A DNA stretch of 64,000 nucleotides from Alphaproteobacteria bacterium (GCA_018823745.1 JAHJHR010000012.1:434001-498000); one strand, 5' to 3'. Positions 1-10,296 are shown, numbered from the stretch's first letter. Notes: a model not told the origin generated them from the letters alone. Translations and numbers: made by a program.

Positions 1-1
1 G

Positions 2-310
2 CGCCGGCTGAAGCTGCTGCGCCCGACCAGCATCCTGGTCAATACCTCACGCGGCGAGGTGATCGACGAGAACGCGCTGGCCAAATCGCTGGCCGGGCGC
101 GAGCTGGCCGGCGCCGGCCTCGACGTGTTCGAGCAGGAACCGGCGATCAACCCGAAGCTGCTGGAGCTGGATAATGTGGTGCTGATGCCGCATATGGGCT
201 CCGCCACCATCGAGGGCCGGCTCGACATGGGCGAGAAGGTCATCATCAATATCAAGACCTTCGTCGATGGCCATACCCCGCCCGACCGGGTGCTGGAACA
301 GCTGTTCTAG
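2..310 (+). CDS. D-isomer-specific 2-hydroxyacid dehydrogenase, C-terminal part (5' truncated)
   Basis: The reading frame is open from the window edge, so the start lies upstream and only about 102 C-terminal residues are visible. They carry the end of the NAD-binding domain (LVNTSRGEVIDE) and the family's catalytic signatures: the Glu in DVFEQEP and the His in MPHMGSAT. This is the glyoxylate/hydroxypyruvate reductase and D-2-hydroxyacid dehydrogenase superfamily, which reduces 2-keto acids with NAD(P)H in the cytoplasm. The substrate cannot be assigned from this fragment. It converges on the SemiSWEET gene, ending 9 bases from it. Confidence 0.9.
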   Translation, partial: RRLKLLRPTSILVNTSRGEVIDENALAKSLAGRELAGAGLDVFEQEPAINPKLLELDNVVLMPHMGSATIEGRLDMGEKVIINIKTFVDGHTPPDRVLEQLF

Positions 311-319
311 GAATCCGGC

Positions 320-622
320 CTAGGAATTTGGGTCCACCGTATCGGCAATCCGCTCCTTCACCCGGCGTGGGGCCAGCTTCATCACCAGGATGAAACCAGA
401 CAGCAGGAAGCAGATGCCGTTGGACAGCACCAGCGGCCATTGACCGAGCAACGCCCCATAGCCGAGCCACAGCGCAAAGCCCAGCACGGTGATGACATAC
501 ATCGGCAGGGACAGGTCGCCGGTCTGGCGGGTCTTGATGATCTTCCAGGCCTGAGGCGCGAAGCTGGTGGTCGAGAAGATCGCGGCGGCGAAGCCGATGG
601 CAGTGGCGATGTCGATTTGCAT
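320..622 (-). CDS. SemiSWEET-type (PQ-loop/MtN3) small membrane transporter
   Basis: A 100-residue hydrophobic protein with three predicted membrane helices, the right size for a bacterial SemiSWEET, which works as a dimer to move sugars. The PQ-loop signature appears as SFAPQAWKIIKT after the first helix. I chose the ATG at 622 over an upstream alternative start because the extra 22 residues are Arg-rich and the first helix begins immediately after MQIDIATAIGF. The substrate is unknown. It is divergent from the DMT transporter gene. Confidence 0.85.
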   Translation of the reverse strand: MQIDIATAIGFAAAIFSTTSFAPQAWKIIKTRQTGDLSLPMYVITVLGFALWLGYGALLGQWPLVLSNGICFLLSGFILVMKLAPRRVKERIADTVDPNS

Positions 623-744
623 GAGCCTGTAACGCCGATGGCCCCGGATTGTTTCCGCGACAAGAAGCGGATAGCGGGCGCGGCTCACCTTCGATTGAAT
701 GCCTTCCTCTGACGGTCAGAGATAAGGCACTGGAGAAAACCATC

Positions 745-1687
745 ATGCGCACACCCCCTTCCTCCCCGGCCGGCCCCCCGGCCGCCCCGTTGATGGGGAA
801 GGCGGAATGGGCGCTGCTGATCCTGCTCTCGGTGCTCTGGGGCGGGTCCTTCCTGTTTGCCAAAGTCGCTGTCACCCATGTGCCGCCGCTGGTCGTGGTC
901 TGGCTGCGGGTCAGCCTGGCCGCCGCCATCCTGCTGGCGCTGCTGCCCCTGTTCGGCGTGGCGATCCCGCGGGACGGGCGGTTCTGGCGCGATGTCGCGA
1001 TCATGGGAATTCTGAACAACCTGATCCCCTTCACGCTGATCTTCTGGGGCCAGCAGGAGATTGGCGCCAGCCTGGCCGGCATATTGAACGCGACGACGCC
1101 GCTGTTCACCGTGCTGCTGGCGCATTTCCTGACCCGCGACGAGCGGATGACCGGCGCAAAGCTGGCGGGAATCGCCATCGGCATTGCCGGGGTGACCGTC
1201 ATGATCGGGCCGGACGCGCTGAAAGGCCTGACGGGGGCAGGCCTCGCCGCGACCCTGGCCCAGCTCGCCATGCTGGGGGCGGCTTTGTCCTATGGCTGCG
1301 CCAATATCTTCGGCAGACGCTTCAAAGCCCGGCCGCCGCTGGCCATCGCCGCCGGGCAATTGACCATGTCGACGCTGATCATCACGCCCCTCGTGCTGAC
1401 AACGCAGGCGCCCTGGACCCTGCCAATGCCGCCGCTGGCGGCGATCTGCGCCATCATTGCCCTGGCGGTGCTGAGCACGGCGCTGGGTTATGTGATCTTC
1501 TTCCGCATCCTGAACCGCGCCGGGGCGACCAACATGGCGCTGGTCACCTTCCTGGTGCCGCCCAGCGCCATCCTGCTTGGTGTGCTGATCCTGGGCGAGA
1601 GCCTGGCGCCGCGCCATCTTCTGGGGCTGTTCGCCATCGCCTGCGGGCTGGCAGCGATCGATGGGCGGGCGCTGCGCTGGATCGGCG

Positions 1688-1704
<17 letters not shown>
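745..1704 (+). CDS. EamA/DMT-superfamily transporter
   Basis: About 319 residues with ten hydrophobic segments, made of two tandem EamA repeats. The first begins at WALLILLSVLWGGSFLFAK, a typical DMT start; the second begins around the LAALAQLAMLGAALSYG region. Family members are inner-membrane exporters of amino acids and other metabolites, but no substrate can be read from sequence. The ATG at 745 follows a GGAGAA ribosome site. An in-frame extension to 649 adds a non-conserved, polar leader and was rejected. It converges on moeB, overlapping its 3' end by 17 bases. Confidence 0.88.
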
Positions 1705-2467
<763 letters not shown>

Positions 2468-2472
2468 AGAGG

Positions 2473-3102
2473 CTACGCCGAGGTGTCGATCCGGGCCGGC
2501 TTCGCCGCCGGCTCGCCCTTGGCGACGCCGACCATGGCGGCACGCAACAGCCGCTCATGCATGATATAGCCGGGCTGCAGCACCTGGACGACGGAGCCGG
2601 CGGGCAGGCCGGTATTCTCCAGCTCGAACATCGCCTGATGCTGGTTGTAGTCGAAAGCCTCGCCCGGCTCCGGGGAGATGCGCTGCACGCCATGCTTCTC
2701 CAGCGCGGAGAGCAGCGAGCGCTCGGTCATTTCCACACCCTCGACCAGCGCCTTCACGGCCTCGTTCTCGGCGGCGGAGGCCGGCACGCTTTCCAGCGCG
2801 CGGCGCAGATTATCGGCCACCGTCACCATATCCTTGGCGAAATTCGACTGGCCGAATTTGCGGTCCGATTCACGGTCGCGCTCGAAGCGCTTGCGGGCAT
2901 TGTCCAGCTCGGCGACGGTGCGCAGCAGCTGGTCGCGGGTCGAGGCCAGCTCCTGGGCCAGGACTTCGACACGGTCCGGCTCCGGGGCCTGCTCCTGCTC
3001 TGTCGCCTGCTCCTCGCTGGCCAGAGCCTCGGCGATCTCGGCATCCGTCAGCTCGGGATTCTGCGGGTCGAAAGCGGTGTCTTCGGATTTATTGCTGCTC
3101 AT
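2473..3102 (-). CDS. grpE: nucleotide exchange factor GrpE
   Basis: A 209-residue GrpE: an acidic, Glu/Gln-rich N-terminal segment, a long coiled coil (about residues 40-110), then the beta domain with the hallmark NQHQAMFE and VLQPGYIMHERLLRAAMVGVA region. It releases ADP from DnaK. It follows hrcA by 28 bases on the same strand, the common hrcA-grpE arrangement. Its partners dnaK and dnaJ are about 53 kb away in this window, so the chaperone machine is split between two loci. Confidence 0.97.
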   Translation of the reverse strand: MSSNKSEDTAFDPQNPELTDAEIAEALASEEQATEQEQAPEPDRVEVLAQELASTRDQLLRTVAELDNARKRFERDRESDRKFGQSNFAKDMVTVADNLRRALESVPASAAENEAVKALVEGVEMTERSLLSALEKHGVQRISPEPGEAFDYNQHQAMFELENTGLPAGSVVQVLQPGYIMHERLLRAAMVGVAKGEPAAKPARIDTSA

Positions 3103-3130
3103 GGGTCTGTCTTCTTGTTCCGTCTCTGTC

Positions 3131-4198
3131 TCAACCGATCATGCGGCCAATGATCTTGGCGGTGTAATCCACCATCGGGATGATCCGTGCGTAATTCATC
3201 CGGCTCGGGCCGATGACGCCGATGGCGCCCAGCACCTGTTCCCGGCTGTTCGCGTAGGGGGCGACGATCATCGAACACCCGGCGAGGCCGAAAAGTTCGT
3301 TTTCCGCGCCGATAAAGATCTGCACCCCTTCGCCCTTATTGGTCTCTTCCAGCAGGCGGATCAGGCTTTCCTTGGTCTCCAGCGTCTGGAACAGCGTCCG
3401 GATACGCTCCAGATCCTCCAGCGCCGTCACATCCTCCAGCAACCGCGCCTGGCCACGCACGATGAGATAGCCCGAACCATCGCCGCTCGTCCAGTTCGCC
3501 AGCCCGGCCTCGACGACTTTCTGGGTCAGGCTGTCGATCTGGGCGCGGTGCTGCTCCAATTCCTGCGCGATGAACAGCCGGGCTTCCTCCACCGTGCGGC
3601 CATGCAGCCGGGCGTTGATGTAGTTGCTGGCCTCCATCAGCGTGGAGGGCGGCATGCCGGGCGGCAGATCGATGACCCGGTTTTCCACCATGCCATTATC
3701 CGACACCATGACGACCAGCGACCGGTCCGGCGCCAGGCTGACGAATTCCAGATGCTTCAGCCGCTGGTCCAGCTTCGGCGCCATGACCAGGCCGGCGCAA
3801 TTGGCCAGGCCGGACAAGGTCGTCGTCGCCTGGTCCAGCACATCGCCGAAGGAACGGCCCAGAGCGGCGCATTTCGCGTCTATGGCAGTGCGTTCGGTCT
3901 CGTTCAGCCGGCCGACTTCCAGCAGCCCGTTCACGAACAGGCGCAGCCCCGCCTCGGTCGGCAGGCGACCGGCCGAGGTATGCGGCGAGAACAGCAGCCC
4001 GGCTTCCTCCAGATCGGCCATCACATTGCGGATGGTCGCCGGGGAGAGTGACAGATCCAGCCGGCGCGAAAGCGTGCGCGAGCCGACGGGCTCCCCCGTC
4101 TCCATATAGGCATCGACGACCTGCCGGAAAATCTCGCGCGAGCGTTCATTCAGCTGGGTGATCGTCGATGGGGCCGAAGAGCCTGAAAATCCGTACAA
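3131..4198 (-). CDS. hrcA: heat-inducible transcription repressor HrcA
   Basis: HrcA represses chaperone genes at CIRCE operators. The N-terminal winged helix ([41 protein letters not shown]) and the GAF-like C-terminal domain with [22 protein letters not shown] are clear. No ATG precedes the DNA-binding domain. A TTG at 4249 lies inside the promoter (see 4234-4262), so it would not be in the transcript. The TTG at 4198, giving LYGFSGSS, is therefore preferred (about 355 residues). It has a weak GGGA upstream. The start remains uncertain by a few codons. I saw no CIRCE element in its upstream region. Confidence 0.93.
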   Translation of the reverse strand: MYGFSGSSAPSTITQLNERSREIFRQVVDAYMETGEPVGSRTLSRRLDLSLSPATIRNVMADLEEAGLLFSPHTSAGRLPTEAGLRLFVNGLLEVGRLNETERTAIDAKCAALGRSFGDVLDQATTTLSGLANCAGLVMAPKLDQRLKHLEFVSLAPDRSLVVMVSDNGMVENRVIDLPPGMPPSTLMEASNYINARLHGRTVEEARLFIAQELEQHRAQIDSLTQKVVEAGLANWTSGDGSGYLIVRGQARLLEDVTALEDLERIRTLFQTLETKESLIRLLEETNKGEGVQIFIGAENELFGLAGCSMIVAPYANSREQVLGAIGVIGPSRMNYARIIPMVDYTAKIIGRMIG

Positions 4199-4233
4199 AT
4201 CCGTTGACTTCCCGTTACGGCCAAAGCCCTCCG

Positions 4234-4262
4234 AATCTAGGTACGGCAAGGGGAAGCGTCAA
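4234..4262 (-). promoter_or_regulatory. sigma-70-type promoter of hrcA-grpE
   Basis: Reading the minus strand, TTGACG (4262-4257), a 17-base spacer and TAGATT (4239-4234) form a good vegetative promoter. Transcription would begin about 4227, leaving a leader of about 30 bases before the TTG at 4198. This placement rules out the longer hrcA reading frame. Confidence 0.65.
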
Positions 4263-4365
4263 TGTGTCCAGAATACCCGGCCGGCCCATCGACCCGTCAG
4301 ACTGGACGGGCGGGCGCTCAACGGGTAGCTTCCGCCGCCATGATCCAGAAAAATCGGAGGTAAGG

Positions 4366-5082
4366 ATGCGACCGTCAGGCCGTGCGCTCGACCAGATGCG
4401 CGCCGTCACCCTGGAACCGGGTGCGTGCAAATATGCCGAAGGCTCCTGCCTTGTGAAATTCGGCGATACCCATGTGCTGTGCAGCGCCTCGGTCGAGGAC
4501 CGGGTGCCGCCCTTCATGCGCAATTCCGGCAAGGGCTGGGTGACGGCGGAATACGGCATGCTGCCGCGCTCCACCCATACCCGCACCGACCGCGAGGCCG
4601 CCAAGGGCAAGCAGAGCGGCCGCACGCAGGAAATCCAGCGCCTGATCGGCCGCTCGCTGCGCGCCATCACCCAGACGGAGAAGATGGGCGAGATTACCAT
4701 CAAGATCGATTGCGACGTGCTGCAGGCCGATGGCGGCACCCGCACCGCCGCGATCACCGGCGCCTATGTCGCGCTGTATCAGGCGTTCCAGCATCTGAAG
4801 CGGCTGAACATGATCAAGGAAATCCCGCTCAGCGATTCTGTCGCGGCGATCTCCTGCGGCATCTACAAGGGCCAGCCGGTGCTGGATCTGGATTACCCTG
4901 AGGATTCCGATTGCGGCGCCGACGCCAATTTCGTGCTGACCGGCACCGGCGGCATTGTCGAGGTGCAGGGCACGGCCGAGGGCGCGCCCTTCAGCCAGGC
5001 GCAGCTTTCCGAGCTGCTGGCGCTGGCCAACAAGGGCGTGTCCGAGCTGGCGGTGCTACAGCGGCAGGCGCTGGGTCTGTAA
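4366..5082 (+). CDS. rph: ribonuclease PH
   Basis: A 238-residue protein, the usual length for RNase PH, the phosphorolytic 3'-5' exoribonuclease that trims tRNA 3' ends. Family landmarks include [12 protein letters not shown] at the N terminus, the phosphate/RNA loop region [17 protein letters not shown] and [14 protein letters not shown]. The ATG at 4366 follows a strong GGAGG. Upstream in-frame codons back to 4168 are non-conserved and lie in the hrcA promoter region. It is divergent from hrcA, as in many alphaproteobacteria, and leads an rph-rdgB-hemW operon. Confidence 0.97.
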   Translation: MRPSGRALDQMRAVTLEPGACKYAEGSCLVKFGDTHVLCSASVEDRVPPFMRNSGKGWVTAEYGMLPRSTHTRTDREAAKGKQSGRTQEIQRLIGRSLRAITQTEKMGEITIKIDCDVLQADGGTRTAAITGAYVALYQAFQHLKRLNMIKEIPLSDSVAAISCGIYKGQPVLDLDYPEDSDCGADANFVLTGTGGIVEVQGTAEGAPFSQAQLSELLALANKGVSELAVLQRQALGL

Positions 5083-5085
5083 GCC

Positions 5086-5685
5086 ATGGCCCGGCTGTTC
5101 CAGGAAAACAGGCTGGTCATCGCCAGCCATAATCCCGGCAAGCTGCGCGAGATCGCCGAGTTGCTCGCGCCCTTCGACGTGGAAGTGGTGTCAGCCGGCG
5201 ATCTCGGCATTTCCGAGCCGGAGGAAACCGGCCTGACCTTCCGCGCCAATGCCGAGCTGAAGGCCCGGCATTCGGCCGAGGCCTCGGGCCTGCCAGCGCT
5301 GGCTGATGATTCCGGCCTGGCAGTAACGGCGCTGAACGGCGATCCCGGCATTTATTCGGCGCGCTGGGCCGGGCCGTCGAAGGATTTCCAGATGGCGATG
5401 CGCAAGGTCGAGAAGGGGCTGTCCGGCAAGACCGACCGCAGCGCCCACTTCGTCTGCGCCTTGGCGCTGGCCTGGCCGGACGGCCATGTCGAGATCTTCG
5501 AGGGCACCGTGGACGGCACTCTGGTCTGGCCGCCGCGCGGGGAAAAGGGCTTCGGCTACGACGCCATGTTCCAGCCGACCGGCCAGACTCTGACCTATGG
5601 CGAGATCGAGCCGGCGGACAAGCACGCCACCAGCCACCGCGCCGCCGCGTTCGGCCAGCTGGTCGACAACTGCTTCAGGATTTGA
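5086..5685 (+). CDS. rdgB: dITP/XTP pyrophosphatase (house-cleaning NTPase)
   Basis: A 199-residue HAM1/RdgB protein that hydrolyses dITP, ITP and XTP so they do not enter nucleic acid. It shows the nucleotide-binding [10 protein letters not shown] motif near the N terminus, the metal-binding LADDSGL motif and GYDAMF near the C terminus. It starts 3 bases after rph, and hemW starts 4 bases after its stop, so the three are probably co-transcribed. Confidence 0.96.
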   Translation: MARLFQENRLVIASHNPGKLREIAELLAPFDVEVVSAGDLGISEPEETGLTFRANAELKARHSAEASGLPALADDSGLAVTALNGDPGIYSARWAGPSKDFQMAMRKVEKGLSGKTDRSAHFVCALALAWPDGHVEIFEGTVDGTLVWPPRGEKGFGYDAMFQPTGQTLTYGEIEPADKHATSHRAAAFGQLVDNCFRI

Positions 5686-5689
5686 CGCC

Positions 5690-6847
5690 ATGACCGGGCA
5701 GAACGGCCTCGCGGTCTATGTGCACTGGCCGTTCTGCTTGTCGAAATGCCCCTATTGCGACTTCAACAGCCATGTTTCCGCCGGCATCGACCATGCCCGC
5801 TGGCGGGCCGCGCTGCTGCGCGAGATCGACCATTATGCCGACCGCACACCGGGACGGATTGTCACATCCATATTCTTCGGCGGCGGCACGCCCTCGCTGA
5901 TGGAGCCGGCAACCACGGCGGCGGTAATCGAGCATATTGGCCGGCGCTGGAGTCTGGATGACGGCGTCGAGATCACGCTGGAGGCCAATCCCACCTCCGT
6001 GGAATCGGCGCGGCTGGCCGGGTTCCGCGATGCCGGGGTGAACCGCGTCTCGCTGGGCGTGCAGGCGCTGAACGATGCCGATCTGAAATTCCTTGGCCGC
6101 GAGCATTCGGCCGCGGATGCGTTGGCCGCGGTCGAGCTGGCGGGCCGGCTGTTCAAACGTTTCAGTTTCGATCTGATTTACGCCCGGCCGGGGCAGAATG
6201 TCTATGAGTGGATGGGCGAGATGCGCCGCGCCCTGTCCTATGCGGCGGGGCATCTGTCGGTCTATCAGCTGACCATCGAGGAAGGCACGCCCTTCTATGC
6301 CCGGCATGCCCGGGGCGAGTTCCAGATTCCCGACGAAGACACCGCTGCCGCCCTGTATGAGGCGACGCAGGATGTGCTGGGCGATGCCGGGCTGCCGGCC
6401 TATGAGATTTCCAACCATGCACGGCCGGGTGAGGAATCGCGGCACAATCTCGCCTATTGGCGCTATGGCGATTATGTCGGCATCGGCCCCGGCGCGCATG
6501 GCCGACTGACCCTTAATGGCGAGAAGCTGGCAACCCGCCAGCACCGCGCCCCGGCAATCTGGCTGGACCGCGTCGAGCGCGACGGCCACGCGACGCAGGC
6601 CGCCCTGCCGGTGATCGCCGAGGAGCGGCTGACCGAAATGCTGATGATGGGGCTGCGCACCGTCGAAGGCGTGCCGACGGAGCGTTTCCTGCGCGAAACC
6701 GGCCAGCCGCTGGAGTCAGCGCTCGATTCCGCCCGCCTCACGCGGCTGGTCGAGGGCGGCTTCCTGATCGCCGATGCCAGTGGCCTGCGGGCCACTGCCG
6801 AGGGCCGCCAGCGCCTGAACGCCGTGCTGCCCGCCTTGCTGGGCTAG
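5690..6847 (+). CDS. hemW: HemW-type radical SAM protein (heme chaperone)
   Basis: A 385-residue HemN-like protein. The radical SAM Cys triad is C16, C20 and C23 in CLSKCPYC. The next residues are DF rather than a fourth Cys; true coproporphyrinogen dehydrogenase HemN has CX3CX2CXC, so this is the HemW form, a heme chaperone rather than the heme-biosynthetic enzyme. FFGGGTPSL and EANPTS are further family marks, with a HemN C-terminal domain. The ATG at 5690 was chosen because the triad follows directly; the upstream in-frame stretch overlaps rdgB. Confidence 0.93.
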   Translation: MTGQNGLAVYVHWPFCLSKCPYCDFNSHVSAGIDHARWRAALLREIDHYADRTPGRIVTSIFFGGGTPSLMEPATTAAVIEHIGRRWSLDDGVEITLEANPTSVESARLAGFRDAGVNRVSLGVQALNDADLKFLGREHSAADALAAVELAGRLFKRFSFDLIYARPGQNVYEWMGEMRRALSYAAGHLSVYQLTIEEGTPFYARHARGEFQIPDEDTAAALYEATQDVLGDAGLPAYEISNHARPGEESRHNLAYWRYGDYVGIGPGAHGRLTLNGEKLATRQHRAPAIWLDRVERDGHATQAALPVIAEERLTEMLMMGLRTVEGVPTERFLRETGQPLESALDSARLTRLVEGGFLIADASGLRATAEGRQRLNAVLPALLG

Positions 6848-6858
6848 TTCTTACTGGG

Positions 6859-8175
6859 CTAGTTGATCAGCGGCGGCGCGAAGCTCTGCGGTGCCGGATC
6901 GATGACCCGCTTCATGCCGCCATCAATCTCATAGACCGCCAGGCCCCGCTCATTCAGGCCATTGGCGCGCAGGCGGAAAATGCCGTTTACCCCGGCAAAG
7001 CCGTCATCGGCGGTCAGCCGCGCCGCGCTAAATCCACCGATCTTGCCTTCCCGCGCCAGAATCGCCGCCAGCGCCGTGGCGTCATAAGCCAGACCGGCGA
7101 TGACCGGCGGCGTCGATCCGAACGCGTCGCGGAATCGCCGTTCAAAGGCGATGCGGCTCTCCTCGCCCGGTGCGGCATACCAGCCACCACCCAAGCTCGG
7201 CTCCGTGGCGACATCGCCGGCATCCCATTGCGCGGTGCCGAGCAGCCGGATCTGGCGATGGTCGATGTCGTAATAGGCCAGCATCGGCCCGAGGGCGCGC
7301 AGCCTTGCCCCGCCTTCCGGCAGCAGGATGGCCTGATAGGGCAGATCGTCCAGCCGCTGCTGGCGTTCGCGCCGCTCCTGCTCGGAGAATTGCTTCACGA
7401 TGGGCGAGAGATCAGGCGTGGTCGGGTCGTAGAAGGTTACCTTCACCGTTTCCACCCCATGGGCGCGGGTCGAATCCTGCAGCGCCGCGGCGACGGAGCG
7501 GCCATAGGGCGTCGAGGGTGCCAGCGTGGCATATTTCGTGATGCCCTGAACCTCGGCATAGCGCACCACCCGGTCGACCTGGTCGCGCGGCAGAAAGCCC
7601 AGCACATAGACGCCGTCGCCGGCCACCACCTCGTCATTGGAAAAGCTAATCACCGGCACCTGTGCCGCCCGGGCATAGGGGGCAATCGCCGTGGTCGCGG
7701 TGCTGAACAGCGGCCCCAGAATCAGATCGGCCCCTTCGGCAATCGCCTGCTGTACCGCCTGTTCGGCGCGCTGGGCATCGCCGGCGGTGTCATAGGGGCG
7801 CAGGATGAAATTCTCATCGGCGGCATCGAACAGCGCCAGTTCGGCGGCATTCTGCAGCGCCAGCCCGACCCGCGCCTCGCGGCCGCTGAGCGGCGCCAGC
7901 AGGGCGATGCGGATCCGGCCATCATCGAATTGCGGGCCGGCAACGCCGGGGTCCGGCAGGATTGGCGGCAGCAGGATCGGCTCCGCCTGCGCCGGCGGGG
8001 GGCTGGCGGTCTGCGGGCCTTCCGCCTGGCCACCGCCGCGACTGCCGCCGCAGCCGGCCAGGATGACCGCCGCCAGCATCAGGCACAGAGCCCCGGGCGC
8101 TGTACGCCGCTTTCTCGCGGCGCCCTGCCGGGTTAGCCTAGAGCAGTTCAGCGCTTCTGCTTTCCGATATGACAT
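6859..8175 (-). CDS. penicillin-binding protein activator lipoprotein (LpoA-like, periplasmic-binding fold)
   Basis: About 438 residues: a basic N terminus, a hydrophobic segment and a lipobox ILAGC (Cys42), a Pro-rich linker, then a type 1 periplasmic-binding-protein domain from about residue 85 (IRIALLAPLSGR, LILGPLFS, VPVISFSND). This is the C-terminal half of LpoA-type activators of penicillin-binding proteins; the TPR half of gammaproteobacterial LpoA is absent. The assignment is supported by its neighbours: rsmI, yraN and a BON lipoprotein also flank lpoA in E. coli. The annotated ATG overlaps the divergent rsmI ATG by 7 bases, so one start may be further in. Confidence 0.82.
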   Translation of the reverse strand: MSYRKAEALNCSRLTRQGAARKRRTAPGALCLMLAAVILAGCGGSRGGGQAEGPQTASPPPAQAEPILLPPILPDPGVAGPQFDDGRIRIALLAPLSGREARVGLALQNAAELALFDAADENFILRPYDTAGDAQRAEQAVQQAIAEGADLILGPLFSTATTAIAPYARAAQVPVISFSNDEVVAGDGVYVLGFLPRDQVDRVVRYAEVQGITKYATLAPSTPYGRSVAAALQDSTRAHGVETVKVTFYDPTTPDLSPIVKQFSEQERRERQQRLDDLPYQAILLPEGGARLRALGPMLAYYDIDHRQIRLLGTAQWDAGDVATEPSLGGGWYAAPGEESRIAFERRFRDAFGSTPPVIAGLAYDATALAAILAREGKIGGFSAARLTADDGFAGVNGIFRLRANGLNERGLAVYEIDGGMKRVIDPAPQSFAPPLIN

Positions 8176-9056
8176 CGATCGATCCCATGACCCCGGTTAA
8201 AATTCTGGCACCCGGACTGTACATCGTCGCGACGCCCATCGGGAATCTGGGCGATCTGACAATGCGCGGCCGTGACATTCTGGCCACGGCGGATGCCATA
8301 GCCTGTGAGGATACCCGAGTCACGGGCAAGCTGCTCTCGGCTTTCGGCCTGAAGCGCCCCCTCATAGCCTATAACGACCATAATGCCGATAAGCTCCGTC
8401 CGAAACTGATGGAGATGATCGCGGGCGGCCAGGTCGTCGCGCTGGTCAGCGATGCCGGCACGCCGCTGATCTCCGACCCCGGCTACAAGCTGGTGCGTGA
8501 CTGCGTCGCTGCCGGGCTGACGGTGACCACGGCCCCCGGCGCCTCGGCCGTGCTGGCCGCGCTGGTGCTCGCCGGGCTGCCGACCGACCGCTTCCTCTTT
8601 GCCGGCTTCCTGCCGCCGAAATCGGCCGCAAGGCGGGTGGCGCTGGGCGAGCTGACCGCCGTGCCGGCCAGCCTGGTGTTCTATGAATCCGGGCCGCGCC
8701 TGGCCGCCAGCCTGGCCGATATGGCCGACATGCTGGGCGACCGCGAGGCCGCCGTGGCGCGGGAACTGACCAAACTGTTCGAGGAGGTGCGGCGCGGCAC
8801 GCTGGACAGTCTCGCCGCCCATTACGGGGAAGCCGGCGGCCCCAAGGGCGAGATTGTCGTCGTCATCGGCCCGCCGCTGGCCCGCGAGACGGCGGCGGCG
8901 GATCTGGATGCCGCCCTGCGCCGGGCACTGTCCGGCAACAGCACCCGCGACGCCGCCGCTCTGGTTGCCGGGGAAACCGGCCTGCCGCGCAAGCAGGTCT
9001 ATGCCCGCGCCCTAGCCCTCGCCCAGGAGATCAAGACCGGAGACGCATCCGATTGA
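8169..9056 (+). CDS. rsmI: 16S rRNA (cytidine(1402)-2'-O)-methyltransferase
   Basis: A 295-residue tetrapyrrole-methylase-fold enzyme that 2'-O-methylates C1402 of 16S rRNA. Signatures: YIVATPIGNLGDLT near the N terminus, CEDTRVT, VSDAGTPLISDPGY and APGASAVLAAL. The C-terminal extension with ARELTKLFEEVRRG is typical. An alternative ATG at 8187 (MTPVKILAP) is equally plausible and would remove the overlap with the divergent lipoprotein gene; neither has a clear ribosome site. yraN follows with a 4-base TTGA overlap. Confidence 0.95.
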   Translation: MTSIDPMTPVKILAPGLYIVATPIGNLGDLTMRGRDILATADAIACEDTRVTGKLLSAFGLKRPLIAYNDHNADKLRPKLMEMIAGGQVVALVSDAGTPLISDPGYKLVRDCVAAGLTVTTAPGASAVLAALVLAGLPTDRFLFAGFLPPKSAARRVALGELTAVPASLVFYESGPRLAASLADMADMLGDREAAVARELTKLFEEVRRGTLDSLAAHYGEAGGPKGEIVVVIGPPLARETAAADLDAALRRALSGNSTRDAAALVAGETGLPRKQVYARALALAQEIKTGDASD

Positions 9057-9424
9057 GCCGCAGCCGCCAGACAAGACAGGCCGCACGGCAGCGTGGACGC
9101 GCCGCTGAAACCCTGTGCGTCTGGTGGCTGCGCCTGAAGGGCTACCGCATTATCGGGCGCGATTTGCGCACCCCGGTCGGGGAGATCGACATTCTGGCAC
9201 GGCGCGGCGACACGCTGGCCGTCATCGAGGTGAAGGCGCGCGCAACGCAGGATGATGCCGGGGCCGCCATTCTGCCGGCCCAGCAGCGCCGGATCGCGCG
9301 GGCGCTCGACTGGGTGGTCCAGCGCAGGGGTGATTTGCAGGCGCTGTCGCCGCGCTTCGATGCCATGCTGATTGGCGGCGGACGGTTGCCCCGTCACCTG
9401 ACCGATGCCTGGCGCATCGAGTGA
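9053..9424 (+). CDS. yraN: YraN/UPF0102 family nuclease-fold protein
   Basis: A 123-residue protein of the UPF0102 family, which has the restriction-endonuclease fold of Holliday-junction resolvases. The core motif is visible as GEIDILARRGDTLAVIEVKAR, giving D, E and K in the D-x-n-E-x-K arrangement. No enzymatic activity is firmly established for the family. It starts at a TTG overlapping the rsmI stop (TTGA), indicating translational coupling. Confidence 0.92.
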   Translation: MSRSRQTRQAARQRGRAAETLCVWWLRLKGYRIIGRDLRTPVGEIDILARRGDTLAVIEVKARATQDDAGAAILPAQQRRIARALDWVVQRRGDLQALSPRFDAMLIGGGRLPRHLTDAWRIE

Positions 9425-9519
9425 TGCCTGCCAGGAAACGGAAAAGATGCAGCCCGCCTTCAATTCTGCAACATTTCACGCATGATGCGATCAGCGCCCC
9501 GATGCCGCGAGAGAATTCC

Positions 9520-10275
9520 ATGATCCGACTGTCCCGCCTGTTGAGTTTCGCATTGCTCCTCGTCCTTCCGGCCCTCTCCGCCTGTACCCCGCTGGGGCTG
9601 GCGGTCGGCGCCGGGGCGACGGCCGGCGTTGCCACGCAGCAGGAGGGCGGGCTGAACACCGCCGCCAATGACACCTGGATACGCAGCCAGATCAACCAGC
9701 TCTGGTTCGAGCACGACATCGATATGCTGCGCATGACCGGCCTGTCGGTCAGCGCCGGGCGGGTGCTGCTGACCGGCGTGCTGCCCCGCGCCGAGATGCG
9801 GGTCGATGCGGTGCGGCTGGTCTGGCAGGTCGAGGGCGTGCGCGAGGTGATCAACGAGATCAAGGTCGATGGCGAATCCGGCAGCAGCGGCGGCAGCTAT
9901 GCCACGGATGTCTGGATCAGCACCCAGCTGCGCAGCCGGCTGCTGTTCGACAGCCAGGTCAAGGCGATCAATTACAGTGTCGAAACGATTCACGGCATCG
10001 TCTATCTGATGGGCATTGCCCAGAATGCGGCGGAGCTGGAGCGGGTGATCAACCACGCCCGCAATGTGCGCTCGGTCAACCGGGTCATCAGCCATGTCCT
10101 GCTGCAGGGCGACCCCCGCTTGCGGACCCCGTCGCGCAATCCGGCCCCGGCCGCCGGTTCTGCCCCGACGGCACCCGAGGCCACGCCGCGTGCGGCACCG
10201 CTCGACCAGGCTGCCCCGGTCGACAGCCTGCCGGCTGCACGGTCGGTTCCGGTTGAACGGGCACCGATTCAATAA
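9520..10275 (+). CDS. BON-domain lipoprotein (DolP/YraP-like)
   Basis: A 251-residue predicted lipoprotein: signal sequence MIRLSRLLSFALLLVLP and lipobox LSAC (Cys22), then two BON domains (about residues 45-115 and 120-190), then a Pro/Ala-rich tail of about 50 residues. E. coli DolP (YraP) has the same two-BON layout and supports outer-membrane integrity near division sites; the shared rsmI/lpoA/yraN context supports orthology. The ATG at 9520 follows GAGAG and starts directly at the signal peptide. In-frame codons back to 9421 look like non-coding leader. Confidence 0.88.
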   Translation: MIRLSRLLSFALLLVLPALSACTPLGLAVGAGATAGVATQQEGGLNTAANDTWIRSQINQLWFEHDIDMLRMTGLSVSAGRVLLTGVLPRAEMRVDAVRLVWQVEGVREVINEIKVDGESGSSGGSYATDVWISTQLRSRLLFDSQVKAINYSVETIHGIVYLMGIAQNAAELERVINHARNVRSVNRVISHVLLQGDPRLRTPSRNPAPAAGSAPTAPEATPRAAPLDQAAPVDSLPAARSVPVERAPIQ

Positions 10276-10296
10276 CTGGCCATACAGGCCCAGCGC

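Noticed and set aside
4249-4366. CIRCE operator near hrcA or dnaK
   Set aside because: No TTAGCACTC-N9-GAGTGCTAA-type repeat was seen at either locus; the HrcA targets are probably outside this window (for example groESL).
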